Assembly (NCBI GenBank): GCA_028694715.1
Contig: JAQVKJ010000085.1
Location: 1-6,355 of the forward strand
Reading direction: 5' to 3'
From: Weeksellaceae bacterium
Lineage (GTDB): Bacteria > Bacteroidota > Bacteroidia > Flavobacteriales > Weeksellaceae
DNA length: 6,355 bases
A program made the position numbers and the translations under genes. The notes beneath the pieces were generated by a model that did not search any database, was not told the DNA's origin, and saw nothing but the letters and a program-made list of their open reading frames with translations. Shown here one piece after another: positions 1-6,355 of this stretch; positions within the stretch are counted from its first letter, which is position 1, and the number at the start of each line of letters is the position of its first letter.

Positions 1-698
1 CCGGGGATGTCTTCTATCTGCACTCAAGGCTTTTGGAAAGAGCCGCAAAGATTATCGGCGATGACCGTGTAGCCGCAGAAATGAACGACTTGCCTGAATC
101 ACTGAAAGACAAAGTAAAAGGAGGAGGTTCATTGACTGCACTGCCCATCATTGAAACCCAGGCAGGAGATGTTTCTGCATATATCCCAACCAATGTGATT
201 TCAATTACTGATGGTCAAATCTTCCTTGAATCGGATTTGTTTAACTCCGGAATCCGTCCTGCGATCAATGTGGGTATCTCGGTTTCCCGTGTAGGAGGAA
301 GCGCACAAATCAAACCGATGAAAAAAGTTTCGGGAACTCTGAAGCTCGACCAGGCACAGTATCGTGAGTTGGAGGCATTTGCGAAGTTTGGCTCTGATTT
401 GGACGCCGCTACCATGGCCGTCATTGGAAAAGGTGAGAGAAATGTGGAAATTCTGAAACAAAATGTTCACTCACCCATACCGGTGGAGGAGCAAGTGGCC
501 ATCATCTATGCAGGTACAAACGGATTGCTGAAAGATGTCCCTGTTGCCAAAGTCAAAGAATGGCAGGAAGATTTCCTTTCACTGATGAGAAATAAACATT
601 CACATACCTTGGAGCAAATCAGAAACAGAGAATATTCTGACGAAATTGTGGAAGTATTGAAAACAGCTATTGCAGATACAACAGTCAAATACAGTTAA
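1..698 (+). CDS. atpA: F-type ATP synthase alpha subunit, 3' portion (5' truncated by window edge)
   Basis: This is the C-terminal 231 residues of the F1 alpha subunit, the non-catalytic nucleotide-binding partner of beta in the cytoplasmic F1 hexamer that makes ATP from the proton or sodium gradient. The first full codon is at base 3 and reads into [14 protein letters not shown], a hallmark of the family. Next come the [20 protein letters not shown] and [14 protein letters not shown] blocks. The SVSRVGG motif follows, and its Arg codon at 288-290 is the arginine finger that completes the catalytic site on beta. The C-terminal helical domain includes [20 protein letters not shown]. Family members are a little over 500 residues, so more than half of the protein lies upstream; an apparent TTG start near base 33 is internal. 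A few extra residues before the SLTALP block, compared with the E. coli protein, look usual for Bacteroidota. atpG follows after 28 bases, almost certainly in the same operon. No frameshift is seen. Confidence 0.98.
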   Translation, partial: GDVFYLHSRLLERAAKIIGDDRVAAEMNDLPESLKDKVKGGGSLTALPIIETQAGDVSAYIPTNVISITDGQIFLESDLFNSGIRPAINVGISVSRVGGSAQIKPMKKVSGTLKLDQAQYRELEAFAKFGSDLDAATMAVIGKGERNVEILKQNVHSPIPVEEQVAIIYAGTNGLLKDVPVAKVKEWQEDFLSLMRNKHSHTLEQIRNREYSDEIVEVLKTAIADTTVKYS

Positions 699-726
699 AC
701 ATTATTTAATTCATCATAATTAAAGA

Positions 727-1599
727 ATGGCAAATTTAAAGGAAATACGAAACAGAATCACCTCGGTGGGTTCAACCATGCAGATTACAAGCGCAATGAA
801 AATGGTGTCTGCTGCAAAGTTGAAACGCGCACAGGACGCAATTCTTCAACTTCGTCCGTATGCTGACAAACTGCGCGAAATACTGCAGAACATCAGCTCC
901 AATATGGACAGTAGCCTCGGAGGGGATTTAACCGTTCAGCGGGAAATCAAAAAGCAATTGCTGATTGTTATTACCTCCAATAGGGGATTGGCAGGTGCAT
1001 TCAACTCAAGCGTGGTGAAAAAAGCAAATTCAGTTATCTCAGAAGCCAAAGAGGCCGGAATTGAGGTGGAGTTGTTGACCATTGGAAAGAAAGGCTTTGA
1101 TTTACTGAAAAAACAGGAGAAGATTTATAAAAACTGTTCATCCCTATGGGAGAATGTCGATTATGCAGAGATCGCTGCGCTTTCTGAAGAGGTGGTAGAG
1201 AAGTTTATCCACTCAGAATTTGATCAGGTGAGAATCATCTACAATCAGTTCAAAAATGCGGCAACTCAAATTGTGACCAATGAGCAATATCTGCCCGTTG
1301 AGCTTGCGGTATCTGAGCAACAGGATGCTACCACACTGGCCGACTATATTTTTGAACCCTCAAAGGAAAAAATTCTTACAGATTTGATTCCTCAAACACT
1401 CAAAACCCAGTTGTATAAAACCATATTGGATTCCAATGCAGCAGAACACGGTGCAAGGATGACGGCCATGCACAAAGCAACCGATAATGCGGACGCACTC
1501 AGAAAAGAATTGGTGCTGCAGTACAACAAAGAACGACAGGCGGCAATTACCAATGAAATCCTTGAGATTGTTGGTGGTGCAGAGGCTCTGGATTCCTAA
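727..1599 (+). CDS. atpG: F-type ATP synthase gamma subunit
   Basis: This encodes the complete 290-residue gamma subunit, the central rotor shaft of F1 that couples proton flow through Fo to catalysis in the alpha3beta3 ring. The N-terminal helix carries the conserved ITSAMKMVSAAKLKRAQ stretch (residues 20-36). The Rossmann-like middle contains LLIVITSNRGLAGAFN (78-93). The C-terminal helix carries the family signature ARMTAMHKATDNA (243-255) and ends with YNKERQAAITNEILEIVGGAEAL (266-288). The length is normal for Bacteroidota. The ATG is fixed by the standard MANLKEIRNRI beginning; only a weak AAAG lies upstream, as expected in this phylum, where Shine-Dalgarno sites are often absent. It is the last gene of the operon: a strong terminator follows 22 bases after the stop, and neither atpD nor atpC comes next. 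In many Bacteroidota those two genes form a separate unit, which is the likely situation here. Confidence 0.98.
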   Translation: MANLKEIRNRITSVGSTMQITSAMKMVSAAKLKRAQDAILQLRPYADKLREILQNISSNMDSSLGGDLTVQREIKKQLLIVITSNRGLAGAFNSSVVKKANSVISEAKEAGIEVELLTIGKKGFDLLKKQEKIYKNCSSLWENVDYAEIAALSEEVVEKFIHSEFDQVRIIYNQFKNAATQIVTNEQYLPVELAVSEQQDATTLADYIFEPSKEKILTDLIPQTLKTQLYKTILDSNAAEHGARMTAMHKATDNADALRKELVLQYNKERQAAITNEILEIVGGAEALDS

Positions 1600-1621
1600 T
1601 CAGGACATAAAAGCAAATAGG

Positions 1622-1654
1622 AAAAGGACGGGGTTTTTGCCCGTCTTTTTTTTT
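1622..1654 (+). terminator. Intrinsic terminator of the atp operon
   Basis: A GACGGG/CCCGTC stem (1627-1632 pairing with 1640-1645) encloses a 7-base loop (GTTTTTG) and is followed directly by nine Ts (1646-1654). AAAAG upstream can pair with the start of the T tract and lengthen the stem. This is a textbook rho-independent terminator. It lies 22 bases after the atpG stop, so it should end the ATP synthase transcript and isolate it from the TerC gene. Confidence 0.93.
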
Positions 1655-1695
1655 ATCCATTAAAAATTTATGACTGTAATTTCCTTTGAATTACT

Positions 1696-1703
1696 GATAT
1701 TTG
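1696..1703 (+). promoter_or_regulatory. Possible -7 promoter element for the TerC gene
   Basis: GATATTTG matches 7 of 8 positions of the Bacteroidota -7 consensus TAnnTTTG, and it lies between the atp terminator and the TerC start. No TTG stands at the expected -33 distance, and the transcript leader would be only a few bases long. The call is therefore weak. The main support is that the strong upstream terminator implies a promoter somewhere between 1655 and 1715. Confidence 0.2.
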
Positions 1704-1715
1704 CGAAAAAACTGA

Positions 1716-2675
1716 ATGGTCTGGGAAATCTTTTTAGCTGTTGTCTTTGTTCTGCTCGCACTTGATTTGGGCGGATTTAATAAGAAAGCACATGTTATTT
1801 CACATAAAGAAGCAGCCAAATGGACTGCCTTTTGGGTTTCACTCGCACTTGCCTTCGGTGGAATTTTGTACTGGTTATTTGCACATGGACACATAGACAA
1901 TCCACTGAATTATTCTGCGCAGACAGCGTTTTCAAAATATCTGCAGGGCTATCTGGTGGAGTTGTCGCTTTCGGTGGACAATATTTTTGTGATTGCGGTG
2001 ATTTTTAAAGCCTTCAGTATTCCACAAAAATACCAGCACAGGGTTTTGTTTTGGGGAATTATTGGAGCCATCGTTTTTAGAGCCATCATGATATTCTTCG
2101 GGCTCTGGCTGATTGAGAAAATGGAATGGATTACATACTTGTTTGGTGCATTCCTGATTTATACAGCATTCAATATGCTTAGGTCACACGGAGAAACACA
2201 ATTCGACCCCAAGAACAGTAAAATTCTGAAAGCCGTCAGAAAATTAATGCCTGTGACCAAAGGGCTTCACGGACAAAAGCTGATTATTCGACGGATGGGT
2301 AAATGGTTGGCCACTCCACTGTTTGTTGCGCTGATTGTGATTGAGTTTACCGATGTGCTTTTTGCCCTGGACAGTATTCCGGCCATCCTGGCAATTACAG
2401 AAGACCCTTTCATTGTCTTTTCGTCCAACATCATGGCCATTCTCGGACTTCGGTCGATGTACTTCTTTCTGGCCAATGTAATTGATAAATTTGCATATCT
2501 GAAATACAGTCTGACGGCCATTTTGGTGTTTGTTGGCATCAAAATGCTTTTGCATGGGTACCTCAAGAAAAATGAAATGGATCTACCCGAATGGCTTTCG
2601 CTGAGTGTAATCGTAAGCTCACTTGCAGCAGGAATTTTGTATTCCTTGTATAAAAATAAAACCTCTAAAAATTAA
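1716..2675 (+). CDS. TerC family integral membrane protein, probable metal (Mn2+) transporter
   Basis: This is a 319-residue inner-membrane protein of the TerC family, which includes E. coli Alx and the Bacillus proteins MeeF and MeeY. Those relatives are linked to manganese export and metal loading of secreted enzymes; older tellurite-resistance labels come from the ter gene clusters. About eight or nine hydrophobic segments are visible, near residues 2-20, 37-57, 78-98, 108-130, 135-153, 200-220, 232-252, 263-281 and 293-311. The two signature motifs with membrane-embedded acidic residues are present: ELSLSVDN (Glu82, Asp88, Asn89) and EFTDVLFALDS (Glu210, Asp213, Asp219). SSNIMAILGLRSMYF (236-250) follows. 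A hydrophilic loop (154-198) separates the halves. A TGA stop touches the ATG in frame, so no longer start is possible, and MVWEIF fits the family N-terminus. It appears to be a single-gene unit between the atp terminator and the 112-base gap after it. The family call is firm; the substrate is inferred. Confidence 0.93.
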   Translation: MVWEIFLAVVFVLLALDLGGFNKKAHVISHKEAAKWTAFWVSLALAFGGILYWLFAHGHIDNPLNYSAQTAFSKYLQGYLVELSLSVDNIFVIAVIFKAFSIPQKYQHRVLFWGIIGAIVFRAIMIFFGLWLIEKMEWITYLFGAFLIYTAFNMLRSHGETQFDPKNSKILKAVRKLMPVTKGLHGQKLIIRRMGKWLATPLFVALIVIEFTDVLFALDSIPAILAITEDPFIVFSSNIMAILGLRSMYFFLANVIDKFAYLKYSLTAILVFVGIKMLLHGYLKKNEMDLPEWLSLSVIVSSLAAGILYSLYKNKTSKN

Positions 2676-2710
2676 TAATATTGAGATATTTTAGAAAAAG
2701 AATTGTAAAA

Positions 2711-2744
2711 TTGTCAATTATTGATTAAAATAGGCCTAAATTTA
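2711..2744 (+). promoter_or_regulatory. Candidate promoter for the large secreted protein
   Basis: The AT-rich gap 2676-2787 contains TTG (2711-2713), then 23 bases, then TAAATTTA (2737-2744), which is one base off the Bacteroidota -7 consensus TAnnTTTG. Transcription would start around 2750, leaving a leader of roughly 35-40 bases before the ATG at 2788. In such AT-rich DNA near-matches are common, so this is tentative. A second near-match closer to the ATG (TATAATTTG, 2771-2779) has the wrong internal spacing. Confidence 0.25.
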
Positions 2745-2787
2745 GCAATTAATTAACGCGTGAATTATAATATAATTTGTTTTACTT

Positions 2788-5700
2788 ATGAGAAAACTTT
2801 TACTTGTCCTTGTGTTTGTTCAATTTCTGTTTGGTGCAAACGCACAAAGCATTGTAGTGAATCCCTCAGGTGCTCCTGAGTCGAGTTATGATGCAGAACA
2901 GTTGTTGACAGATGTTTTGTTGGATGGTGGAGCTTGTTCTTCATCTTCCAATTTTCAGTTAAAAGACAATCCCTCTGAACAATTTCCCAGTGCCAACAGA
3001 AGCTGGGGGTATTTCACCAAAGGAAATTCAAATTTCCCGTTCAGTGAAGGAATTGTACTTACCTCCGGATATGCCAAAGATGCTGAGGGGCCTAATACAG
3101 GTATTATGTCTCAAGGCGGAGCCGATTGGACAGGTGACCCTGATGCAGATTTTCTGGCACAAATCGGTACCAACAATGCAACAATTTTTGAATTTGATTT
3201 TGTGCCTCAGGGAAACCAAATTTCATTCAACTACATTTTTGCGTCAGAAGAATACCCGGATTATGCCTGTTCAACCTACAATGATGTGTTTGCGTTTATT
3301 ATCAGTGGACCCGGCATTGTAAACGACCCCGGTTTGTCTGGCAAAAATATTGCTTTGCTACCGGACGGAAACCCTGTGACCATCAATACCGTTAACGATG
3401 AATGGTGCGGAAATCCCGATTACTATGTTGCTGGACCTTTCGCCAATATCGAATACGGTGGGAGAACTGTTCCACTGACCGCCATGGCAGATGTGATCCC
3501 AGGACAAACCTATCATATTCGGTTGTTGGTTGCTGACGCCGCCGACAGGGCCTATGATTCTGCTGTCTTTCTTGAAGCAGGTTCATTCTATTTGGGATCC
3601 GTAATCGTAGATGAAGACGGTGTTGTGTTGGGAGATGATTTGTACATCTGTGGTCAGGATGAGTATGAATTGTTCGTAAACGCTGACCCAAATGAATTTG
3701 ATATCCAATGGTTTTTCAATGACGACCTCATCCCGGGAGCAACCTCAAATTCACTGGTTGTCAATCAGAATGGAAACTATAAAGTGGAAGTTACCAGTGG
3801 TGACTGTACTGCATCGGACGATATTAATATCGTCTTTGGAGAATTACAAACCAATGGTGACACCTTTATACTCGAAGAAATCGATTTGGATGAAAATGGC
3901 GTAGAAATCTTTGATCTGACAGAGGTAGAAGCCATGGTGCTCGACGATCCATCGCTGGCTACCTTTAAATACTATGAAACAGAGACCGATGCTGAAAATG
4001 AAAACAATGCGATTGCTAACCCCACTGCATATGAAGCCGCCAACGAAACCATCGTTTGGGCAAGGGTGACCAGCGTGGAAGGAGGAGTGAATTGCTACAG
4101 TATCGTCAAAATTATATTGAAAATAAAGCCCAACTGTATTTATCCCGAAGCAGCATGTTCCAATGAAGAAGGTTTCGGATTGAACATCCCGTTCCTCAAT
4201 GATGGAGACATTCCGGCATCTGCACCTCCGGGACCAAATTACGGTTGTTTGTTCCAGCAACCCTATCCAAGATTTTATTATTTTAAAATCGCAGAATCAG
4301 GTGATTTGTATTTTGACCTAAATCAATACACAGAACCCGATCAGCAAGGAACACCTATCGATGTTGACTTTATCGTTTGGGGACCATTCAACGAAGTGCC
4401 ATGTGAATATTCAGCACTGCAGGACATTGTGGACTGTAGTTATTCGCCAGATGCATTTGAGTATGTGTCTATTGAAAATGCCATAGAAGGTGAATATTAT
4501 ATCATGATGATTACCAACTATGCCGGAACCTACGGTCAGTTTGGTTATGTGAATCTGATTTTTGATACCGAGAATTCAACAGGTACTTTTGACTGTTCCA
4601 TTGTAACTGGCGAAAGGCTGTATGAAGAATGCGACAATGACCACGACGGCCAAGTGTCGTTTGACCTTGCCTCCATTGCAACAGATTTGGTTGAAGGCAA
4701 TCCTACACTGACTGTTAAATTCTATTCAACAGAGGAAGACGCAACCAACGACACAGACAACAATGTGATTCCAACCGGCATTTTTACCGTAAATCAAGCC
4801 GATGCACCTGTAACTATCTACGCACAAGTCAAAGACGGAATGGGTGAAATCACAAAAGTCTGGACGGTTATCTTGGATATCAATGAAGGAATTCAAGGAC
4901 ATCATGACGCGGAATTCTCAACCTGCGACATAGGCGGAGACGGTATTGAAATCATTGACCTGACCGCTATTGATGTGATTGACAATCCCGGTTTGTATGT
5001 CATCAGTTATTACGAAAACGAACAAGATGCTACTGAGGGCAACTCTAATGTGATTGCAAATCCACAAAACTACCAAACCGGCAATACAGTCGTGTATGTG
5101 AGAATTGTCAATGAGGACGGCTGTTTTGTGGTAGTCAAAATCACCATCGAACTGACCGAGCTTGAGGTGGATTTGGGAGATGACTTCAATATGTGTGAAG
5201 GAATTGCCGAATTGATGGCTCAAGGAGATTTTGAAGGAGACGGCGTAAGCTATGTCTGGGAAAAAGACGGAGTGGTGATTGTAGGAGAAAATGACCAGAT
5301 ACTGATGGTTACTGAACCAGGAACATATACTGTGTTTGTCACCAGAGAAGACGGATGTACAGGTTCTGATACAGTAATTGTAGGCCTGGATGAATTGGAA
5401 GTAGATCTTGGGGACGGATTCTCAATGTGTGAAGGAGAATTTGAATTGACTGCTACTGGCAATTTTGAAGGATTGGAAACCGTGACCTACACTTGGTCCA
5501 GAAACGGTGTTGTCATCGAAGGTGCCGATCAACAAACGCTAATTATTACGCAAACCGGTACTTATAGCGTGTTGATAGAAACCGAATGGGGTTGTACCGG
5601 AACCGATACTGTGGTCATTTCACAAGGAGAGGAACCCGTAATTACAGGCATCACCTACGGTCCTGATTATATACTCATTGAAGCCGAAGGAGGTGCGCAA

Positions 5701-6108
5701 CCTTATCAATATTCGATTACAGGATATGTATGGCAAGACAGCAATCAGTTCAATTATCTACCACCGGGCAAATACACGGTGTATGTGAAATCTGCCGAAG
5801 GCTGTTTGACCACTATGGAAATTGCAGTTTTCAAGATTCCAACGATGTTTACGCCCAATGGCGATGGTATCAACGATACATGGAACATTCCAAATCTGGA
5901 TGTCTATCCCGGCTCAACGGTGGTGATTTACGACAGAAACGGAAGATTGGTTTATCAGTCAGAACTGAACTCAAATACGATTTGGGACGGATTCTACTCG
6001 AACGGACAAAAAGCTCCGACTCAAGACTACTGGTATATCATTAACCTGACTGACGGCCGTAAATTCACAGGACATGTGACTGTGAAAAGCCGTGGTGAGA
6101 AAGATTGA
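2788..6108 (+). CDS. Large secreted modular protein: choice-of-anchor L domain, Ig-like modules, type B T9SS sorting domain
   Basis: This 1106-residue protein is probably exported by Sec and then by T9SS to the cell surface or medium. A signal peptide (1-19) ends ANA before QS. Residues about 35-270 match the choice-of-anchor L domain (DAEQLL, GIVLTSGYAKDAEGPNT, ISFNYIFASEEYPDY, NDVFAFIISGPG). An Ig-like domain (272-352) follows, then an 80-residue module (364-446). Next is a beta-rich domain of a kind common in Bacteroidota secreted proteins (448-607; NYGCL, DVDFIVWGPF, VDCSYS, YYIMMITNY). Two more modules (613-698, 712-789), tandem Ig-like domains (792-946) and a SprB-repeat-like domain (about 950-1016) follow. 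The end (1018-1106) is a type B T9SS sorting domain starting near FTPNGDGINDTW. The protein looks acidic with paired cysteines, as expected outside the cell. No catalytic motif is seen; adhesion or ligand binding is an inference. The reading frame is intact and ends in tandem stops, TGA TAA. The next gene encodes a PorP/SprF protein, its probable export partner. Confidence 0.95.
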   Translation: MRKLLLVLVFVQFLFGANAQSIVVNPSGAPESSYDAEQLLTDVLLDGGACSSSSNFQLKDNPSEQFPSANRSWGYFTKGNSNFPFSEGIVLTSGYAKDAEGPNTGIMSQGGADWTGDPDADFLAQIGTNNATIFEFDFVPQGNQISFNYIFASEEYPDYACSTYNDVFAFIISGPGIVNDPGLSGKNIALLPDGNPVTINTVNDEWCGNPDYYVAGPFANIEYGGRTVPLTAMADVIPGQTYHIRLLVADAADRAYDSAVFLEAGSFYLGSVIVDEDGVVLGDDLYICGQDEYELFVNADPNEFDIQWFFNDDLIPGATSNSLVVNQNGNYKVEVTSGDCTASDDINIVFGELQTNGDTFILEEIDLDENGVEIFDLTEVEAMVLDDPSLATFKYYETETDAENENNAIANPTAYEAANETIVWARVTSVEGGVNCYSIVKIILKIKPNCIYPEAACSNEEGFGLNIPFLNDGDIPASAPPGPNYGCLFQQPYPRFYYFKIAESGDLYFDLNQYTEPDQQGTPIDVDFIVWGPFNEVPCEYSALQDIVDCSYSPDAFEYVSIENAIEGEYYIMMITNYAGTYGQFGYVNLIFDTENSTGTFDCSIVTGERLYEECDNDHDGQVSFDLASIATDLVEGNPTLTVKFYSTEEDATNDTDNNVIPTGIFTVNQADAPVTIYAQVKDGMGEITKVWTVILDINEGIQGHHDAEFSTCDIGGDGIEIIDLTAIDVIDNPGLYVISYYENEQDATEGNSNVIANPQNYQTGNTVVYVRIVNEDGCFVVVKITIELTELEVDLGDDFNMCEGIAELMAQGDFEGDGVSYVWEKDGVVIVGENDQILMVTEPGTYTVFVTREDGCTGSDTVIVGLDELEVDLGDGFSMCEGEFELTATGNFEGLETVTYTWSRNGVVIEGADQQTLIITQTGTYSVLIETEWGCTGTDTVVISQGEEPVITGITYGPDYILIEAEGGAQPYQYSITGYVWQDSNQFNYLPPGKYTVYVKSAEGCLTTMEIAVFKIPTMFTPNGDGINDTWNIPNLDVYPGSTVVIYDRNGRLVYQSELNSNTIWDGFYSNGQKAPTQDYWYIINLTDGRKFTGHVTVKSRGEKD
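3877..5154 (+). repeat. Three dispersed copies of an approx. 80-residue module within the secreted protein
   Basis: The copies lie at 3877-4125, 4624-4881 and 4921-5154 (residues 364-446, 613-698, 712-789). They share a pattern: an acidic glycine turn and hydrophobic strand (ENGVEIFDL, HDGQVSFDL, GDGIEIIDL), a Pro-x-Leu strand leading to (K)(F/Y)Y, an acidic DA stretch (TDAENENN, EDATNDTDNN, QDATEGNSN), then I(A)NP or IP, and a final VY/VW-A/V-R/Q-V strand. The Asp-rich turn of copy 2 (DNDHDG, 616-621) resembles a calcium-binding loop. The 160-residue domain at 448-607 separates copy 1 from copies 2 and 3. The similarity is at the protein level. Confidence 0.75.
5158..5625 (+). repeat. Tandem pair of 78-residue Ig-like domains
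   Basis: Two head-to-tail units start at residues 792 and 870. Both begin with LEVDLGD, have Met-Cys-Glu-Gly about 12 residues in, a core Trp (824 and 903), GVVI, a GTYTV/GTYSV strand and a GCTG-S/T-DTV end. The two cysteines per unit (803 and 857; 881 and 936) are placed for an intradomain disulfide. The Ig-like domain at 272-352 is a more distant third copy (LGDDLYIC, Trp308, GNYKVEV, DCTASD). Confidence 0.85.
5839..6105 (+). other. Type B T9SS C-terminal sorting domain (gliding-motility-associated C-terminal type)
   Basis: The last 89 residues of the large protein match the Bacteroidota type B sorting domain. Diagnostic features are FTPNGDGINDTW at the start, a VVIYDRNGRLVYQS strand (the family's I-x-N/D-R-x-G turn), WDGFYSNGQKAPTQDYWYII, and a final TGHVTVKSR strand. 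In this family the domain targets proteins across the outer membrane through T9SS. Unlike type A signals, type B export in Flavobacterium depends on PorP/SprF-like partners, and such a gene follows directly. Confidence 0.93.
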
Positions 6109-6115
6109 TAATTAG

Positions 6116-6137
6116 GGTCCGGAGCCCGCTCCGGACC
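6116..6137 (+). terminator. GC-rich hairpin between the secreted-protein gene and the PorP/SprF gene
   Basis: GGTCCGGAG (6116-6124) pairs perfectly with CTCCGGACC (6129-6137) around a CCCG loop; a G-U pair can extend it. It begins 8 bases after the large gene's stop. A six-T run occurs only at 6154-6159, about 16 bases past the stem, so this is not a canonical intrinsic terminator. It may partly terminate, protect the upstream mRNA's 3' end, or set the ratio of the two products. Confidence 0.6.
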
Positions 6138-6185
6138 TGAATTCATAAAGAAAATTTTTTGCAGATAAACACAATACGCCTACAA

Positions 6186-6355
6186 ATGAAAAAAATTAAT
6201 ATACTCTTAATAACAGCTTTGAGTCTCATAAGTATGAAAGCTTTTGCACAGTCCAGTCTGCCTTTCGATGAGCAATATTTTATCATGGACAAATTTCTGG
6301 TCAACCCGTCTTTTACTGGTGCTGAAGACGATATAATCTTCAGGGCATCGCACAG
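6186..6355 (+). CDS. PorP/SprF family T9SS membrane protein, 5' portion (3' truncated by window edge)
   Basis: The first 56 codons are visible. The protein starts MKKINILLITALSLISMKAFA, a signal peptide with predicted cleavage between AFA and QS. It continues DEQYFIMDKFLVNPSFTGAEDDIIFRASH, which matches the start of the PorP/SprF family (Gln-Tyr, then Asn-Pro-Ser/Ala-(F/Y)-x-Gly, then a first strand leading to Arg). Family members are around 300-residue outer-membrane beta-barrel proteins that work with T9SS. SprF of Flavobacterium johnsoniae is needed to export the adhesin SprB, and related genes commonly lie beside type B cargo genes. Here the cargo gene ends 77 bases upstream, with a hairpin between. 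The ATG at 6186 is chosen because the signal peptide starts there; there is no clear Shine-Dalgarno site. Whether the rest is intact cannot be seen. Confidence 0.88.
   Translation, partial: MKKINILLITALSLISMKAFAQSSLPFDEQYFIMDKFLVNPSFTGAEDDIIFRASH

Noticed and set aside
1600..1715. Manganese riboswitch (yybP-ykoY type) upstream of the TerC gene
   Set aside because: Some TerC genes have one, but the space after the atp terminator is only about 60 bases and no paired-stem structure of that kind is visible.
1670..1765. Short 31-codon reading frame starting ATG at 1670 and overlapping the TerC start in another frame
   Set aside because: It has no ribosome site, no recognisable product, and is explained by the overlap with a well-supported gene.
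2677..2690. Small inverted repeat AATAT-TGAG-ATATT just after the TerC gene stop, as a possible terminator
   Set aside because: The stem is only five A/T pairs with a short interrupted T run behind it. In this AT-rich gap it is expected by chance. How the TerC transcript ends is unclear.
2709..2719. Palindrome AATTGTCAATT (and TTATAATATAA at 2765-2775, TTAATTAA at 2749-2756) as operators for the large gene
   Set aside because: The arms are short and A/T-only or nearly so, there is no second copy at a fixed spacing, and the region is strongly AT-rich. No regulator family is suggested.
3392..4260. Antisense and alternate-frame open frames within the large secreted-protein gene (for example 3392-3691 and 3844-4260 on the minus strand)
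   Set aside because: They shadow a strongly supported 1106-codon gene, have low-complexity or His/Arg-rich translations, and show no domain or start signal.

Overview
The window looks like a chromosomal segment from a Bacteroidota bacterium, most likely of the flavobacterial type. Three things point there. The F-type ATPase genes atpA-atpG end at a terminator with no atpD or atpC after them. The start codons lack clear Shine-Dalgarno sequences. The right half carries proteins of the type IX secretion system (T9SS), which is restricted to the Bacteroidota-Chlorobiota group. No RNA genes, insertion sequences, CRISPR arrays or phage genes are visible. All the genes lie on the + strand and no intergenic gap exceeds about 120 bases.

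Left part (1-1654): the 3' portion of atpA (F1 alpha subunit, including the arginine finger) is followed 28 bases later by a complete atpG (F1 gamma subunit). A classic intrinsic terminator with a 6-bp GC-rich stem and nine Ts closes the operon.

Middle (1716-2675): a complete TerC-family integral membrane protein, probably a metal (manganese) transporter, sits as a separate unit.

Right part (2788-6355): a 1106-residue secreted modular protein is followed 77 bases later by the start of a PorP/SprF-family gene. The secreted protein runs in this order: signal peptide, choice-of-anchor L domain, Ig-like domain, a roughly 80-residue module, a roughly 160-residue beta-rich domain, two more copies of the 80-residue module, two tandem Ig-like domains, a SprB-repeat-like domain and a type B T9SS C-terminal sorting domain. 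A perfect 9-bp GC-rich hairpin separates it from the PorP/SprF gene. This pair is the most interesting part of the window. It has the usual form of a T9SS cargo next to its own PorP/SprF partner: the large protein would cross the inner membrane by Sec and the outer membrane by T9SS, and the partner would help its export or attachment at the surface. The ligand and biological role of the large protein cannot be read from the sequence. The pairing follows a known pattern, so it is a specific uncharacterised example and not clearly a new kind of system.
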